Below are positions 6,304 to 15,146 of a stretch of 27,984 bases of DNA, piece by piece; the first letter of the stretch is position 1; each line of letters starts with the position of its first letter. Origin of the DNA: a virus; the IMG/VR virus record IMGVR_UViG_3300034198_010768, positions 1 through 27,984 of that record. One strand, written 5' to 3'. A program made the translations under genes and the position numbers. Below the pieces are notes generated by a model, which was given only the letters and a program-made list of their open reading frames with translations, was not told the origin of the DNA and searched no databases.

Positions 6304-9080
6304 TAAGATATTTGATTTAATATGTTTATTATTTGTTCTAATAAATAGTCATCCCCTTTTTGGAGTGAAAAATTCAATATGAAGTTTCCCTCAACTGATG
6401 CTCCACGAACCTTACCAGGTTTGATATATTCATTCCACAATGTATTTCCTTCAGGTGTATCTAAAACCTTATAGGCTGCGAACCAAGTACCGAATGGTAT
6501 TTGTTCTTTTGTAAAACCTAACTCGTAGGCTTTATCCTTTTCTCCTTGAACAATCCAAGATTCAACCATTACGATATCAGAGAACTTATGGTCTGTGTGC
6601 TCGTAATTTGTTTCTCTTAGTCTTTGTTCAATCATGAATTTATCCCTGATTTTTTTGATTGTCTCAGGAGTAAACTTAACATAATATTTTTCTTTGGAAA
6701 CCTCATCGTATCTTGGTATCAAAATGTCAGGTATCATCAAAGGAGTATAAATCATTTTTTCCTCCTTATTTGCAGCAAATAACATCTCATCGTTTTTGCT
6801 AAATTCTATCTTACATAAATCACCAAAACATCCCAAGTCGTTGGTAAATGATACTGACTGACTTGATAGGTTTGCCTCGTATCTTGCCGTTCCAGGGTAG
6901 TAACCCTTTCCTGGCATTGATTGTGGAGCCATACCTGCTTTACCCTCAGCCATTCCACGGTTAGCTTTGTTTCTTCCTTGGAACAAATACTTCTCCCATG
7001 CGTGAACACATTGAGGTCCACCCTTGTATAACCATTTGCTATAAGGTTCACCATTATGTCCAAAACTTGTGTTGGTATCTCTCAAGGCATCAATCTGAGC
7101 TCTACGGAAATATCTACCCTCAATTGAATCACAGAACTCTCTGTCAGGGAATCCACTCATAACTCTCTTATACAAGAAATATGTCGTTGGGGTCGGGTGG
7201 TTCATTCCATAGATTTCTGACTCAGTAAATCCTCTAAGTAAGGTATTGGTAACAGCTTCAAATTCTTGTCTTGATAACGAGAATCTAAGCTTGTCAAACT
7301 TAGCTTTCATCTCAAGGTCTTCAGGTGACCAGTCACTTGGTTCATCCAAGTAATCTTCAATTACCTTAACATGACCATCCATAAATGAGACATCATGCTT
7401 CATTCCAACAATCTCATCAATTTCACCCATTACATCCTTGAAATCATCAACCAATATCTTTGCTTGTTCGTATTGTTCAGGAGTTGCAAAACCATTGTCA
7501 ATTACATTCTCCTCAATACCGAATACATTGTCAGCAATCTGTGCTGCAGAACGAATCATTCCCTCAGCATCTTCGGTGAGTTCCATACCGGTTAAGTGAG
7601 TAAACAGAGCAATAGCACCAGGACACATGTAGAAATGTTTGGTTTCATAACCCAAGACATAGAGATTATCTTTCTCCATCATTACCTCATGAGTTTCCCC
7701 ACATCCACAGTTGAACAATTCAGGTTCAATTAACATATCATCTGTTCCACCACTGGTTGGGTAGTTGTCAAATGGGGGTAATGGTAACTGATAGTCAAAT
7801 TGAATACCCACAGTTCCCAATTCATCTACGACTCTAAAGTTATTATCGTAGTGTCTTTTGATTCCAAGTTCTTTAATCTTCTCAACCTTGGCTTTATTTG
7901 AACCAACAGTATAAATGTTCCTTGCAGGGAACCCATATTTGTTAGCCAAATCAATCATCTCTCTACTGGTGATACTACGAGCTGAAATGATGTAAATTAT
8001 TGAACCACGAGACATTTCTTGTTCCAATAACTTCTTACCATTCTTGGTACTTAAAGTGTCATCCCAGTCAAAGGAAACCTTGTCAGGAGCAAACTCTCTG
8101 TTGTCCCACATTCCATAACACTGACCTGCAGCTTGTTCAGGGGTTTTACCCTCCTTGATAACATAAGCGATACAACGAGAGATGAATTCATCTTTATCTT
8201 CTGTAGGACCTGGTTTAACAAAATCCTGAATACCCATATCCACCTTTTTAGGGTGTTTACTTGGTAACAAATCATAATCTGTGGTATACTTTGAGTTCTC
8301 AGGTCTACCATTCTTTACCAAGTATAAAAATGCGTTAACACGAGCAAGTGCCCATTGTTCAGCAGAGTTTACCGATGGTGAATGTGAAGTATTATATGCT
8401 CCAACACCTCTTTGATATACACTCTTTAACATCCCCACTGTTACACCGTAACCAAGGTTGTCTTTGTATTTCTCATTGAACTCATCAGATTTCTTCTGTA
8501 GGATTTCTTCCACTCTTTGGGTAACCTCAGCACCACGAGTATTGGATGCATCACCCTTGGCAGTTCCTTCACCTTTTGGGTCTCTGTTTGGAGTATCCGA
8601 CTTGGGAGCTTTATCACTCTCTCTGATACCACCTCTTGGTCCTACCTCTGCGAAGTCTTGGATACCCATCTCTTCAACATCCTTGAGAATACTATCAACC
8701 CATTCCAAACCAGGTTTTCCACCCCATAAATCATAAGAAATTGTACCATTGTCATCGTAGTTTCCTGTGTAATATGTTGCAGCTCTCTCCAAATAAGATT
8801 TCATTCTCTTGATTGTCTCAAGGGATACATCCTCTTTTTGACAGAGTTGTTGACCACGAATTTTTCCAACCATTGTGGCTGCGGGATTTCCCCTCTCTTC
8901 GTTTTCTTTTATGGCTCTACACGCTTTTGCTGAAACCTCCTCAGGAGCTCTGTAAAACTTCTGTTTTCCAAAAAACATTAACTCCTGTTCAATTGCTGGA
9001 TATTCCACCCATGCAACCTCAAATACACCTGTGTCAGCTGATAATGAGGGGTCAATGTCAAGTTCAATAATTCTGTACAT
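6303..9080 (-). CDS. XkdF-like capsid maturation protease fused to HAD-like and other domains
   Basis: This is a 925-residue multidomain protein. Residues 1-40 resemble the N-terminus of XkdF-type proteases (YRIIELDID...DPAIE-like pattern). Residues 45-137 hold a module with CQKEDVSLETIKRM and DLWGGKPGLEW that I know from phage head proteins. Residues 205-280 hold a YNTSHSP..N..QWALARVNAFL module, and about 297-328 a CIAYVIKEGKTPEQAAG segment. Residues 335-414 look HAD-like: motif I DWDDT at 338-342, a motif II candidate S366, Lys near 396-401 and DNN at 412-414. Residues 650-700 contain YSKWLYKGGPQC.HAW. Residues 778-900 fit the XkdF serine-protease family, with candidate His828 and Ser895 in GASVEG. 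It probably cleaves scaffold and capsid. It is coupled to the scaffold gene by TAATG. Confidence 0.75.
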   Translation of the reverse strand: MYRIIELDIDPSLSADTGVFEVAWVEYPAIEQELMFFGKQKFYRAPEEVSAKACRAIKENEERGNPAATMVGKIRGQQLCQKEDVSLETIKRMKSYLERAATYYTGNYDDNGTISYDLWGGKPGLEWVDSILKDVEEMGIQDFAEVGPRGGIRESDKAPKSDTPNRDPKGEGTAKGDASNTRGAEVTQRVEEILQKKSDEFNEKYKDNLGYGVTVGMLKSVYQRGVGAYNTSHSPSVNSAEQWALARVNAFLYLVKNGRPENSKYTTDYDLLPSKHPKKVDMGIQDFVKPGPTEDKDEFISRCIAYVIKEGKTPEQAAGQCYGMWDNREFAPDKVSFDWDDTLSTKNGKKLLEQEMSRGSIIYIISARSITSREMIDLANKYGFPARNIYTVGSNKAKVEKIKELGIKRHYDNNFRVVDELGTVGIQFDYQLPLPPFDNYPTSGGTDDMLIEPELFNCGCGETHEVMMEKDNLYVLGYETKHFYMCPGAIALFTHLTGMELTEDAEGMIRSAAQIADNVFGIEENVIDNGFATPEQYEQAKILVDDFKDVMGEIDEIVGMKHDVSFMDGHVKVIEDYLDEPSDWSPEDLEMKAKFDKLRFSLSRQEFEAVTNTLLRGFTESEIYGMNHPTPTTYFLYKRVMSGFPDREFCDSIEGRYFRRAQIDALRDTNTSFGHNGEPYSKWLYKGGPQCVHAWEKYLFQGRNKANRGMAEGKAGMAPQSMPGKGYYPGTARYEANLSSQSVSFTNDLGCFGDLCKIEFSKNDEMLFAANKEEKMIYTPLMIPDILIPRYDEVSKEKYYVKFTPETIKKIRDKFMIEQRLRETNYEHTDHKFSDIVMVESWIVQGEKDKAYELGFTKEQIPFGTWFAAYKVLDTPEGNTLWNEYIKPGKVRGASVEGNFILNFSLQKGDDYLLEQIINILNQIS

Positions 9081-9098
9081 TTCTTATAAGTATTTTAA

Positions 9099-11981
9099 TT
9101 AAATTTGACTGAGTTTTTCCAGTCTACGAGCGGTCTCTTGTTTTGCTGTAATATCAGATTCCACAACATATGCTCTAATTGGGGTATTTCTTTGTTTAGC
9201 AATTGCCTCCACGATTCTTGAATCATCAAAACCAGGTCCGATTGGTCTACCTCCACCAGCTTGGTTAATTTGGTCAAGTAGTCCCATGTAGTTAATTGTT
9301 GATTGTCTGTTGATAACAGCTTCGTTACCTTCCAATTCAATACCACCACCTTGGAATTTAACACCACCATATTCATGTGAAGGACCTGTAACGAGTCCAC
9401 CACCAGCCATCTTGTTTCTAATTCTACCACCTTTACGGTAGTTATCAATGTTTGCAAGTTGGTTTCCAATGATTCCCACCTGAACAGCGTTTAGAGCTGC
9501 GATAAGTGTACCTGCAACAATCGCTCCAACACCTGTCTGTGCAGTTACTTTGGTGATTGCCTCAGCGGTGTTAGCCAACGCCTGTGCCAAGGAGATTCTA
9601 AGAGCTGTTTTAGCAGCTTGTTTCTCCAATCTAATTCTTTCGTTCTGATATGCTTTTTCAGCTTCTAATCTCTTCTTATTAGCCGCTTCAGAATCCCCTA
9701 CGATTGTGTCTTGAACTCTCTTATATCTCTTCTCTAATTGGTCAAACTGAGCGTTGAAGAATAGGGTTGATGTCTGTTGAAGTGTGTTAAGAATTGCTTG
9801 GAAATTTTGGATGTTTTCCAAAAACTTATCTATTCTTTTCTTCTCAGCAGTTTCCTGTTTTGCGTTTGCATCTTCAGTGGCTTTTACCTCTTTTTCTAAG
9901 AACAATTTAAGAAGTGCCAGTTTCTCCTCATACGATGCTTTACGGATATCAAATCCTTGAGCAAGTAATTGTTCCTCAAGTGTGGTAACTTGGGATTGGA
10001 AGGTTCTGCTCTTATCGTATAATTTGGTGTCAAGTTGAGTCTGTAAATCAATCACAGCTTTTCTATTGGATTCCAAATCCCCCAACTTGATAGTGTATTG
10101 TTTGGTAATATCAACAGCATTCTCTCTAATGAAACCATTGAGAACATCTTGAGAGTTCTTCAACGCATTTGTCTCAGCTGTCAATTTAATCAATTCATCT
10201 TTTAGTTTGGTTACCTTCGCTTGGAATTCAACCAATCCTCTTTCGTTCTGTGCTAAAGTTTCAAACAATGCGGTTGCTTCAGCTCTGTATGCTTCTTCTT
10301 CAGCCTTGAGAGCCTCACCTGTATTCTTGGATGCCTTTAATCTCTTAGCTGTGTATTGGTCAATGAACGCATCTAAGAATTTCTGTCTGTCTGTGAAGTT
10401 TTTCAACTGAGCATCCAAGTCATTAATCTGACCTGATTCAATTGCGAATTGGTCTTGAATCAATTTCTTGAAGTCAGAGGTTTTTAGAGCAACACCAGCT
10501 TTCTCAAATCCCTTAACCAATAGGGTATTTAAGTTTTCAATTCTTTGACCCGCTGCAGTGATTTCTGCCTCAGCATCTTTGATTCTCTGTAAATCAGCAT
10601 CACTTAAATCAGCGGTAAGTTTTGTAAGTTTTTGTGTTACCGTTGCGTAGTCCTCAGAAGCTTTTGCCAAAGATTTTAACAAATCCAATTGTTTTTCTGT
10701 TGCAAATTGAACATTAAGTTCACCCAACTTTTGTTGTGCTTCAAATTGTTGATTGGTCTTAATAACCAATTCACTTGTCAATTTAATCTGTTCTAATAAT
10801 CTACGCTGTCTTTCCTCAGCGGCTTTCTTCTCAGCCTCATCAGCAGCTGCCTGAGTTTTCTTTCTATCTTCAATTAAATTATTGATACCCTCAATTAAAG
10901 ATAATTGTTCTGCACGAGTTTTTTGAATACCCTTAATTACAAAAAGTATTCTGTTTTGTTCCTGTAAATTACCAGCATCTCTGGCAGCTCTAAATTGTTC
11001 CTCAGCGGCTTTTAACTCACCATTGGATTTTGCCAATTCTATTTGAGCATTTGTAAAATCTTGGAATGCCTTTGTCGCATCTTCACCAAGAATTGAAAAG
11101 TCTTTTAGTGTGGGGATAATATCTTGTAATCCTGCTCTTAATTCATTAGCGTCAATTGCACCCTGACCAAACAAAGAAATCAATGATTCTAATTTTGCCG
11201 AGGTAATTACGGCTTGTGTTCCCGCATCTTGTACAGCTTTGTTAAATGCATCTTGAGCTTCAGCTGCTGATTTTGCTTGTTTCTCAGCTTCACCCTCAGC
11301 ATCCACCAAAGTATAGATTGCTGTTACCACAAGACCAATAGCTACCGCCAAAGCAGTTAATGGGTTTGCTGCGATAACTGCAAACAATTTCTTGAGGATA
11401 CCAATAGATGCGGTATCAGCCAAGTTTTTAGCTTTCTGAGCTATGGTGGCTCTTACAGTGGTGATAGCACCAACACCCTCAGCAACCTCACGAGCAGCGA
11501 TAGCCAAGGTCAATGCGTTCTGAGCTTTAGCGGCTGCTTCAGCTACCTTGGTAGTGTCCCCTCCGAAAAGTCCGATAGCTGCCTGTGCCGCAGCAAATGA
11601 TGAGGTAACCGCTGAACCAACTTTTGCAAAAGATTGAAACGCTTTCTCAAAGTTAATCTCTTTGGTTTTCTTACCAACATTTTCAACCTTTTGACCGGTC
11701 TTATCTAAGTCATTGTTAAGATTCTTAACATCACTGTCAGCTGCGGTTACTGATGCTTCTAAAGTATTACCAGTCTGTTTAGCCTGAGCTTCAACTTCCT
11801 TGAGTCTACCCTCTAATGAACCAACAACACCATTTAACGCACTATACGCATCGGAACTTTTATCAATCCCATCCAATTCAGTTTTTAAACTGACAATGGC
11901 AGCCTTTAGTTCATCAACATTACTTATGACTGTTGGAATACCATTAAGGGTAATGGTGAATGCAATATTATTTTGAGCCAT
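9099..11981 (-). CDS. Tail tape measure protein
   Basis: This 960-residue protein has long Ala/Gln/Glu/Lys-rich coiled-coil stretches (about 30-120 and 240-780), hydrophobic segments near 160-235 (including an ANPLTALAVAIGLVVTAIYTL-type helix) and again near 795-835. The C-terminus is Gly-rich with a KGG...GPSHEYGGV...GIELEGNEAVINR pattern that recurs in tape measure proteins of phages of Bacteroidota. The length would predict a tail of roughly 140 nm if fully helical, so a siphovirus. It sits between the hub-like gene (3 bases upstream) and the protease gene. Confidence 0.9.
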   Translation of the reverse strand: MAQNNIAFTITLNGIPTVISNVDELKAAIVSLKTELDGIDKSSDAYSALNGVVGSLEGRLKEVEAQAKQTGNTLEASVTAADSDVKNLNNDLDKTGQKVENVGKKTKEINFEKAFQSFAKVGSAVTSSFAAAQAAIGLFGGDTTKVAEAAAKAQNALTLAIAAREVAEGVGAITTVRATIAQKAKNLADTASIGILKKLFAVIAANPLTALAVAIGLVVTAIYTLVDAEGEAEKQAKSAAEAQDAFNKAVQDAGTQAVITSAKLESLISLFGQGAIDANELRAGLQDIIPTLKDFSILGEDATKAFQDFTNAQIELAKSNGELKAAEEQFRAARDAGNLQEQNRILFVIKGIQKTRAEQLSLIEGINNLIEDRKKTQAAADEAEKKAAEERQRRLLEQIKLTSELVIKTNQQFEAQQKLGELNVQFATEKQLDLLKSLAKASEDYATVTQKLTKLTADLSDADLQRIKDAEAEITAAGQRIENLNTLLVKGFEKAGVALKTSDFKKLIQDQFAIESGQINDLDAQLKNFTDRQKFLDAFIDQYTAKRLKASKNTGEALKAEEEAYRAEATALFETLAQNERGLVEFQAKVTKLKDELIKLTAETNALKNSQDVLNGFIRENAVDITKQYTIKLGDLESNRKAVIDLQTQLDTKLYDKSRTFQSQVTTLEEQLLAQGFDIRKASYEEKLALLKLFLEKEVKATEDANAKQETAEKKRIDKFLENIQNFQAILNTLQQTSTLFFNAQFDQLEKRYKRVQDTIVGDSEAANKKRLEAEKAYQNERIRLEKQAAKTALRISLAQALANTAEAITKVTAQTGVGAIVAGTLIAALNAVQVGIIGNQLANIDNYRKGGRIRNKMAGGGLVTGPSHEYGGVKFQGGGIELEGNEAVINRQSTINYMGLLDQINQAGGGRPIGPGFDDSRIVEAIAKQRNTPIRAYVVESDITAKQETARRLEKLSQI

Positions 11982-11984
11982 TTA

Positions 11985-14588
11985 TTAACAAGAGGTTTCT
12001 AATACCCTACCATAAATATCAACCACCACAAATGTGGTCGTGGATGTGGTTTGTCTAACATAGGTTCCCATTGGGAGAACAGCATAAGCCGTACCTGTGT
12101 CAATGTATACTTTATCCAAGTTACCCAAGGTTCCTGAACCAAATGAGAATATTGTAGTAAGTGATGGGGTTGTACCAGCACATACCAAGTCTTTGTCTGT
12201 TGAAACATATGCCAGAGTGTAATACAATGGTTCTGGTTGAGGATATGATTCATTTGGTGCCAAGATATAGATTGGAGCAGGTGGCTCAATTCTATAATAA
12301 GGTAAAGTGTCTTTGATTAATGAAATCTGAGTGAGTCTTTTGTTCACCAAGTCAGCATCACTAATTTTTTCAATTGTGAAATACGAATCCTTAATCCAAA
12401 TCTTATCATTGAGTTTGGTCTCGTATACATCAATTGGTCTGAAGAAGAACTGACCCGTCAATCTCTTGTTGGTTGGGTCATATAAGTTTTCAACATAAGT
12501 TCTCCAAAACGAGTTGTAGATGGTGAATGGTGTGAACTGTAAAATTTGATTTGTGGTGTTACCAAAGAAATCAAAGGTACCTCTGAAGTTCAAATCAGAA
12601 ATAACCTCACTAACGCCTTGAGATTCCAATGTGGACAAGTGTGATACACATGGATAGGTAACCCATTCTACTGGCGTTGAACCTGATAACAGATACCACG
12701 ACCCTTGAACCGATTTGAACACATCTTTGTATGCGTGTCTGTTTCCAACCCAAAAGAATAGGTGAGGAACAGTAGCGTATGGAGCTTGTTGTTGGTTGTT
12801 GAGGTAGTAATACTGAGGAATGATGAAGTTTGGTGCATTGGTAACCCCCGATGTAGGACAAGAACCGAATGGAACCTCATATACTTGTTCTCCAACAAAT
12901 ACATTTGATAATGAGGTAAATTTCTCCCTACCAAATACGAAATCAAATCTATCGGTAAATTGTTTTGGAAGGAATTCGTTATCAGTAAATCTATAAGTCC
13001 AAACGATATCTTTGGATAGGTCAAAAGACAAAGGTTCAATCTTGGTTACTGAGTCCAAATCCAAGATGTTTGTGAAGTCTTTTATCTGTCTATCAGTGTC
13101 ATTGAAATGCCAGTTGTATGGTTCAATTTTGATTGTCTGTTGAACCTCATCTTGAACAACAACCAAATTGAATATTGTGATGATGGACTTGAAGAAATCA
13201 ATACACGGTATGTTTGGAACCCCCAAACTCATATCCACCAATTCTGTTACAATGGTTGGGGATTGGTATAAATCATACATTGGGAATTGGTCAATAATGG
13301 TTCCATCATTATATCCTTGGATTTGATAGTTACCCTTACTTGGACTATAACAAAATGGGTTACCAAATGTGGTTTTATCAAAGATGAATATTCTAACAAA
13401 TTCACCAGCAAGTAAGTTATCACTAAAGAATAAATTCACTGGTAATGGACCACTTCCACCCAATCCACTGTAAGCTTGTGAGAGTTTAATTGGAGGTGAT
13501 TCATAGAACATTGTTCCTGAACTTAGGATGTTGTTCGGGTCAGTTCCCTTCCATGCTTGGATGGTGATATCAGGGACAGCAAGTGCGGTGAAGATACAGA
13601 AGTCAGTGGTTAAAACATTGAACCTCACATTGAATCCATACAGACCTGAATATGGCGTTCTAAAGGTATTACCACCCGCAGGAGTATAATTGTTCAACGG
13701 GTCATATCCACCATTGATTTGGTCAAAGAATATCATCTCATGGTGAGTATCTTTATCGTAATCAAATTGTTGTAGAGTACCGAAGGCTTTGAAGATGTTT
13801 TGGTTTGTTACCCCCGATGCATACTCAATTCCAATCTTACCATTTTGGAAAGTATCCATGTAGATAGAACGGAAGTACTCTGAATTGAAAAACTCAGAGT
13901 TAATTGTATATGGGGTCAATCCAAATATTCTATCCAACACATCTTTAACTTGAAGTGCTGGTTTAAACATTGATGGAGCAACAGGGAATGATGACTGGTC
14001 AAATGAAAAAGGACCATCAAAATCATAACTGAATGTTGGGGTTGCTCCTGAGGAACTATCACCCTGATAATCCAATCCATAGTTAATTAGGGGATAAAGA
14101 AGTTTACCCCCAAATAAACCTGATACACCATCGTTCACACATTCCCATGATTTTGTTATGGCTGAATAGACATGGTCATGATTCAAATCAGTCCAATTGA
14201 GGTCTTGAAGGTCAAGATTCCTAAAATAAGAGGTAAAATCAGACACTTCACCCAAGATGAATATCTCGTAGGTTCTCTCCTCTGTTGAGGTACTAACTGA
14301 GTTCAGTCTCATAACCCCTTGGAAGATGTCTGTTCCACGATATTGAACCACACAAGGTATCTTCTGTAATGGGTTAAATTCAATCCCATTGACCTCGTAG
14401 TAATGTTCAAATAGAATCGCATTATTAGCCGTGTCAGGAATGACGATTGTCTTTGAATAGGGAACCCTCCGATTTGTTAAATTCGTCAAATCGTTTTGTT
14501 GAATGGTTAGAGTGACTGGAATATCCTCAAATAAATCCACTCTTTCCCAAGTGTTTCCTGAAAGTTGAACCAATAATGTTGTATTCAC
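11985..14588 (-). CDS. Large tail tip / baseplate hub protein
   Basis: This 867-residue, strand-rich protein lies immediately upstream of the tape measure gene. Its N-terminus (LDLFEDIPVTLT-type strand, then RRVPYSKTIVIP...N..LF) resembles the start of a tail-tip protein I recall next to tape measure genes in other phages of Bacteroidota, where it may play the distal-tail/hub role. Tyr, Phe, Asn and Asp are abundant. No hydrolase motif and no Pro/Thr linker are visible. Only 3 bases separate its stop from the tape measure start. Tail tip or hub is the most likely role; the exact counterpart is uncertain. Confidence 0.65.
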   Translation of the reverse strand: MNTTLLVQLSGNTWERVDLFEDIPVTLTIQQNDLTNLTNRRVPYSKTIVIPDTANNAILFEHYYEVNGIEFNPLQKIPCVVQYRGTDIFQGVMRLNSVSTSTEERTYEIFILGEVSDFTSYFRNLDLQDLNWTDLNHDHVYSAITKSWECVNDGVSGLFGGKLLYPLINYGLDYQGDSSSGATPTFSYDFDGPFSFDQSSFPVAPSMFKPALQVKDVLDRIFGLTPYTINSEFFNSEYFRSIYMDTFQNGKIGIEYASGVTNQNIFKAFGTLQQFDYDKDTHHEMIFFDQINGGYDPLNNYTPAGGNTFRTPYSGLYGFNVRFNVLTTDFCIFTALAVPDITIQAWKGTDPNNILSSGTMFYESPPIKLSQAYSGLGGSGPLPVNLFFSDNLLAGEFVRIFIFDKTTFGNPFCYSPSKGNYQIQGYNDGTIIDQFPMYDLYQSPTIVTELVDMSLGVPNIPCIDFFKSIITIFNLVVVQDEVQQTIKIEPYNWHFNDTDRQIKDFTNILDLDSVTKIEPLSFDLSKDIVWTYRFTDNEFLPKQFTDRFDFVFGREKFTSLSNVFVGEQVYEVPFGSCPTSGVTNAPNFIIPQYYYLNNQQQAPYATVPHLFFWVGNRHAYKDVFKSVQGSWYLLSGSTPVEWVTYPCVSHLSTLESQGVSEVISDLNFRGTFDFFGNTTNQILQFTPFTIYNSFWRTYVENLYDPTNKRLTGQFFFRPIDVYETKLNDKIWIKDSYFTIEKISDADLVNKRLTQISLIKDTLPYYRIEPPAPIYILAPNESYPQPEPLYYTLAYVSTDKDLVCAGTTPSLTTIFSFGSGTLGNLDKVYIDTGTAYAVLPMGTYVRQTTSTTTFVVVDIYGRVLETSC

Positions 14589-14600
14589 TTAATTAAAATT

Positions 14601-15134
14601 TTACTTACCCAAAAGTTTTATGTTGTTACTGTACACATAGTTCAGTTCCAAATTGTAGATTGTTCTGTTACCCTGAATCTTTTTTTCAAATTCGGTGTTA
14701 AGGATGTTCACCGGTGCAAGTCCCCCATCTGTGGTGATTTCATATACCAAGTTGGATGTCCATAGCTCCTCTAACCACTGAAATGTAGGTTGGTTTACAA
14801 ATCCTGTGTTCACAAGAACTGTCTCAACCATTACCACTTCAGAGTCATTCAATCCCCTTGAGTATTGAGTCTTCTGTGGGTTGTCTGAACCCCAATCAAT
14901 ATTGAGGGATTTATATTGCTGACGATTGATTGATATACCCTGAAATCTGTTGAATCTCAGAGTAACATAATCAAAGTGTCCATACCTGTTCAAGAACATC
15001 AACTGTATGTGTTGGTTGTTTGAACGAGTAGGACCACAATCTACATTGAATGTGAAGATTTCTGACACAGGGGTTCTCTCTGTGCAGAAACCTTCAGTAT
15101 ATCCTGTGGGAACGGGTTGAGGTATTAAAGCCAT
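14601..15134 (-). CDS. Tail tip protein, C-terminal half of a probably split gene
   Basis: This 177-residue protein contains FTFNVDCGPTR..NQHIQLMFLNRYGHFDYVTLRF, then RGLNDSEVVMVETVLVN and a WLEELWTSNLVYEI segment. I recall these elements as the C-terminal part of a longer tail protein in related phages, whose N-terminal part resembles the start of the protein at 15147-16895. Here the two parts are separate genes 12 bases apart. It lies upstream of the hub gene and probably belongs to the tail tip. No enzyme motif is visible. Confidence 0.55.
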   Translation of the reverse strand: MALIPQPVPTGYTEGFCTERTPVSEIFTFNVDCGPTRSNNQHIQLMFLNRYGHFDYVTLRFNRFQGISINRQQYKSLNIDWGSDNPQKTQYSRGLNDSEVVMVETVLVNTGFVNQPTFQWLEELWTSNLVYEITTDGGLAPVNILNTEFEKKIQGNRTIYNLELNYVYSNNIKLLGK

Positions 15135-15146
15135 TTCTATATTTTA

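Noticed and set aside
5933-6382. A 149-codon plus-strand reading frame opposite the scaffold gene
   Set aside because: It is antisense to a gene with strong coding features, and its Ser/Val/Ile-rich sequence mirrors the Glu/Asp-rich sense protein.
9095-9469. A 124-codon reading frame overlapping the end of the tape measure gene
   Set aside because: It is an out-of-frame shadow of the conserved Gly-rich tape measure C-terminus.
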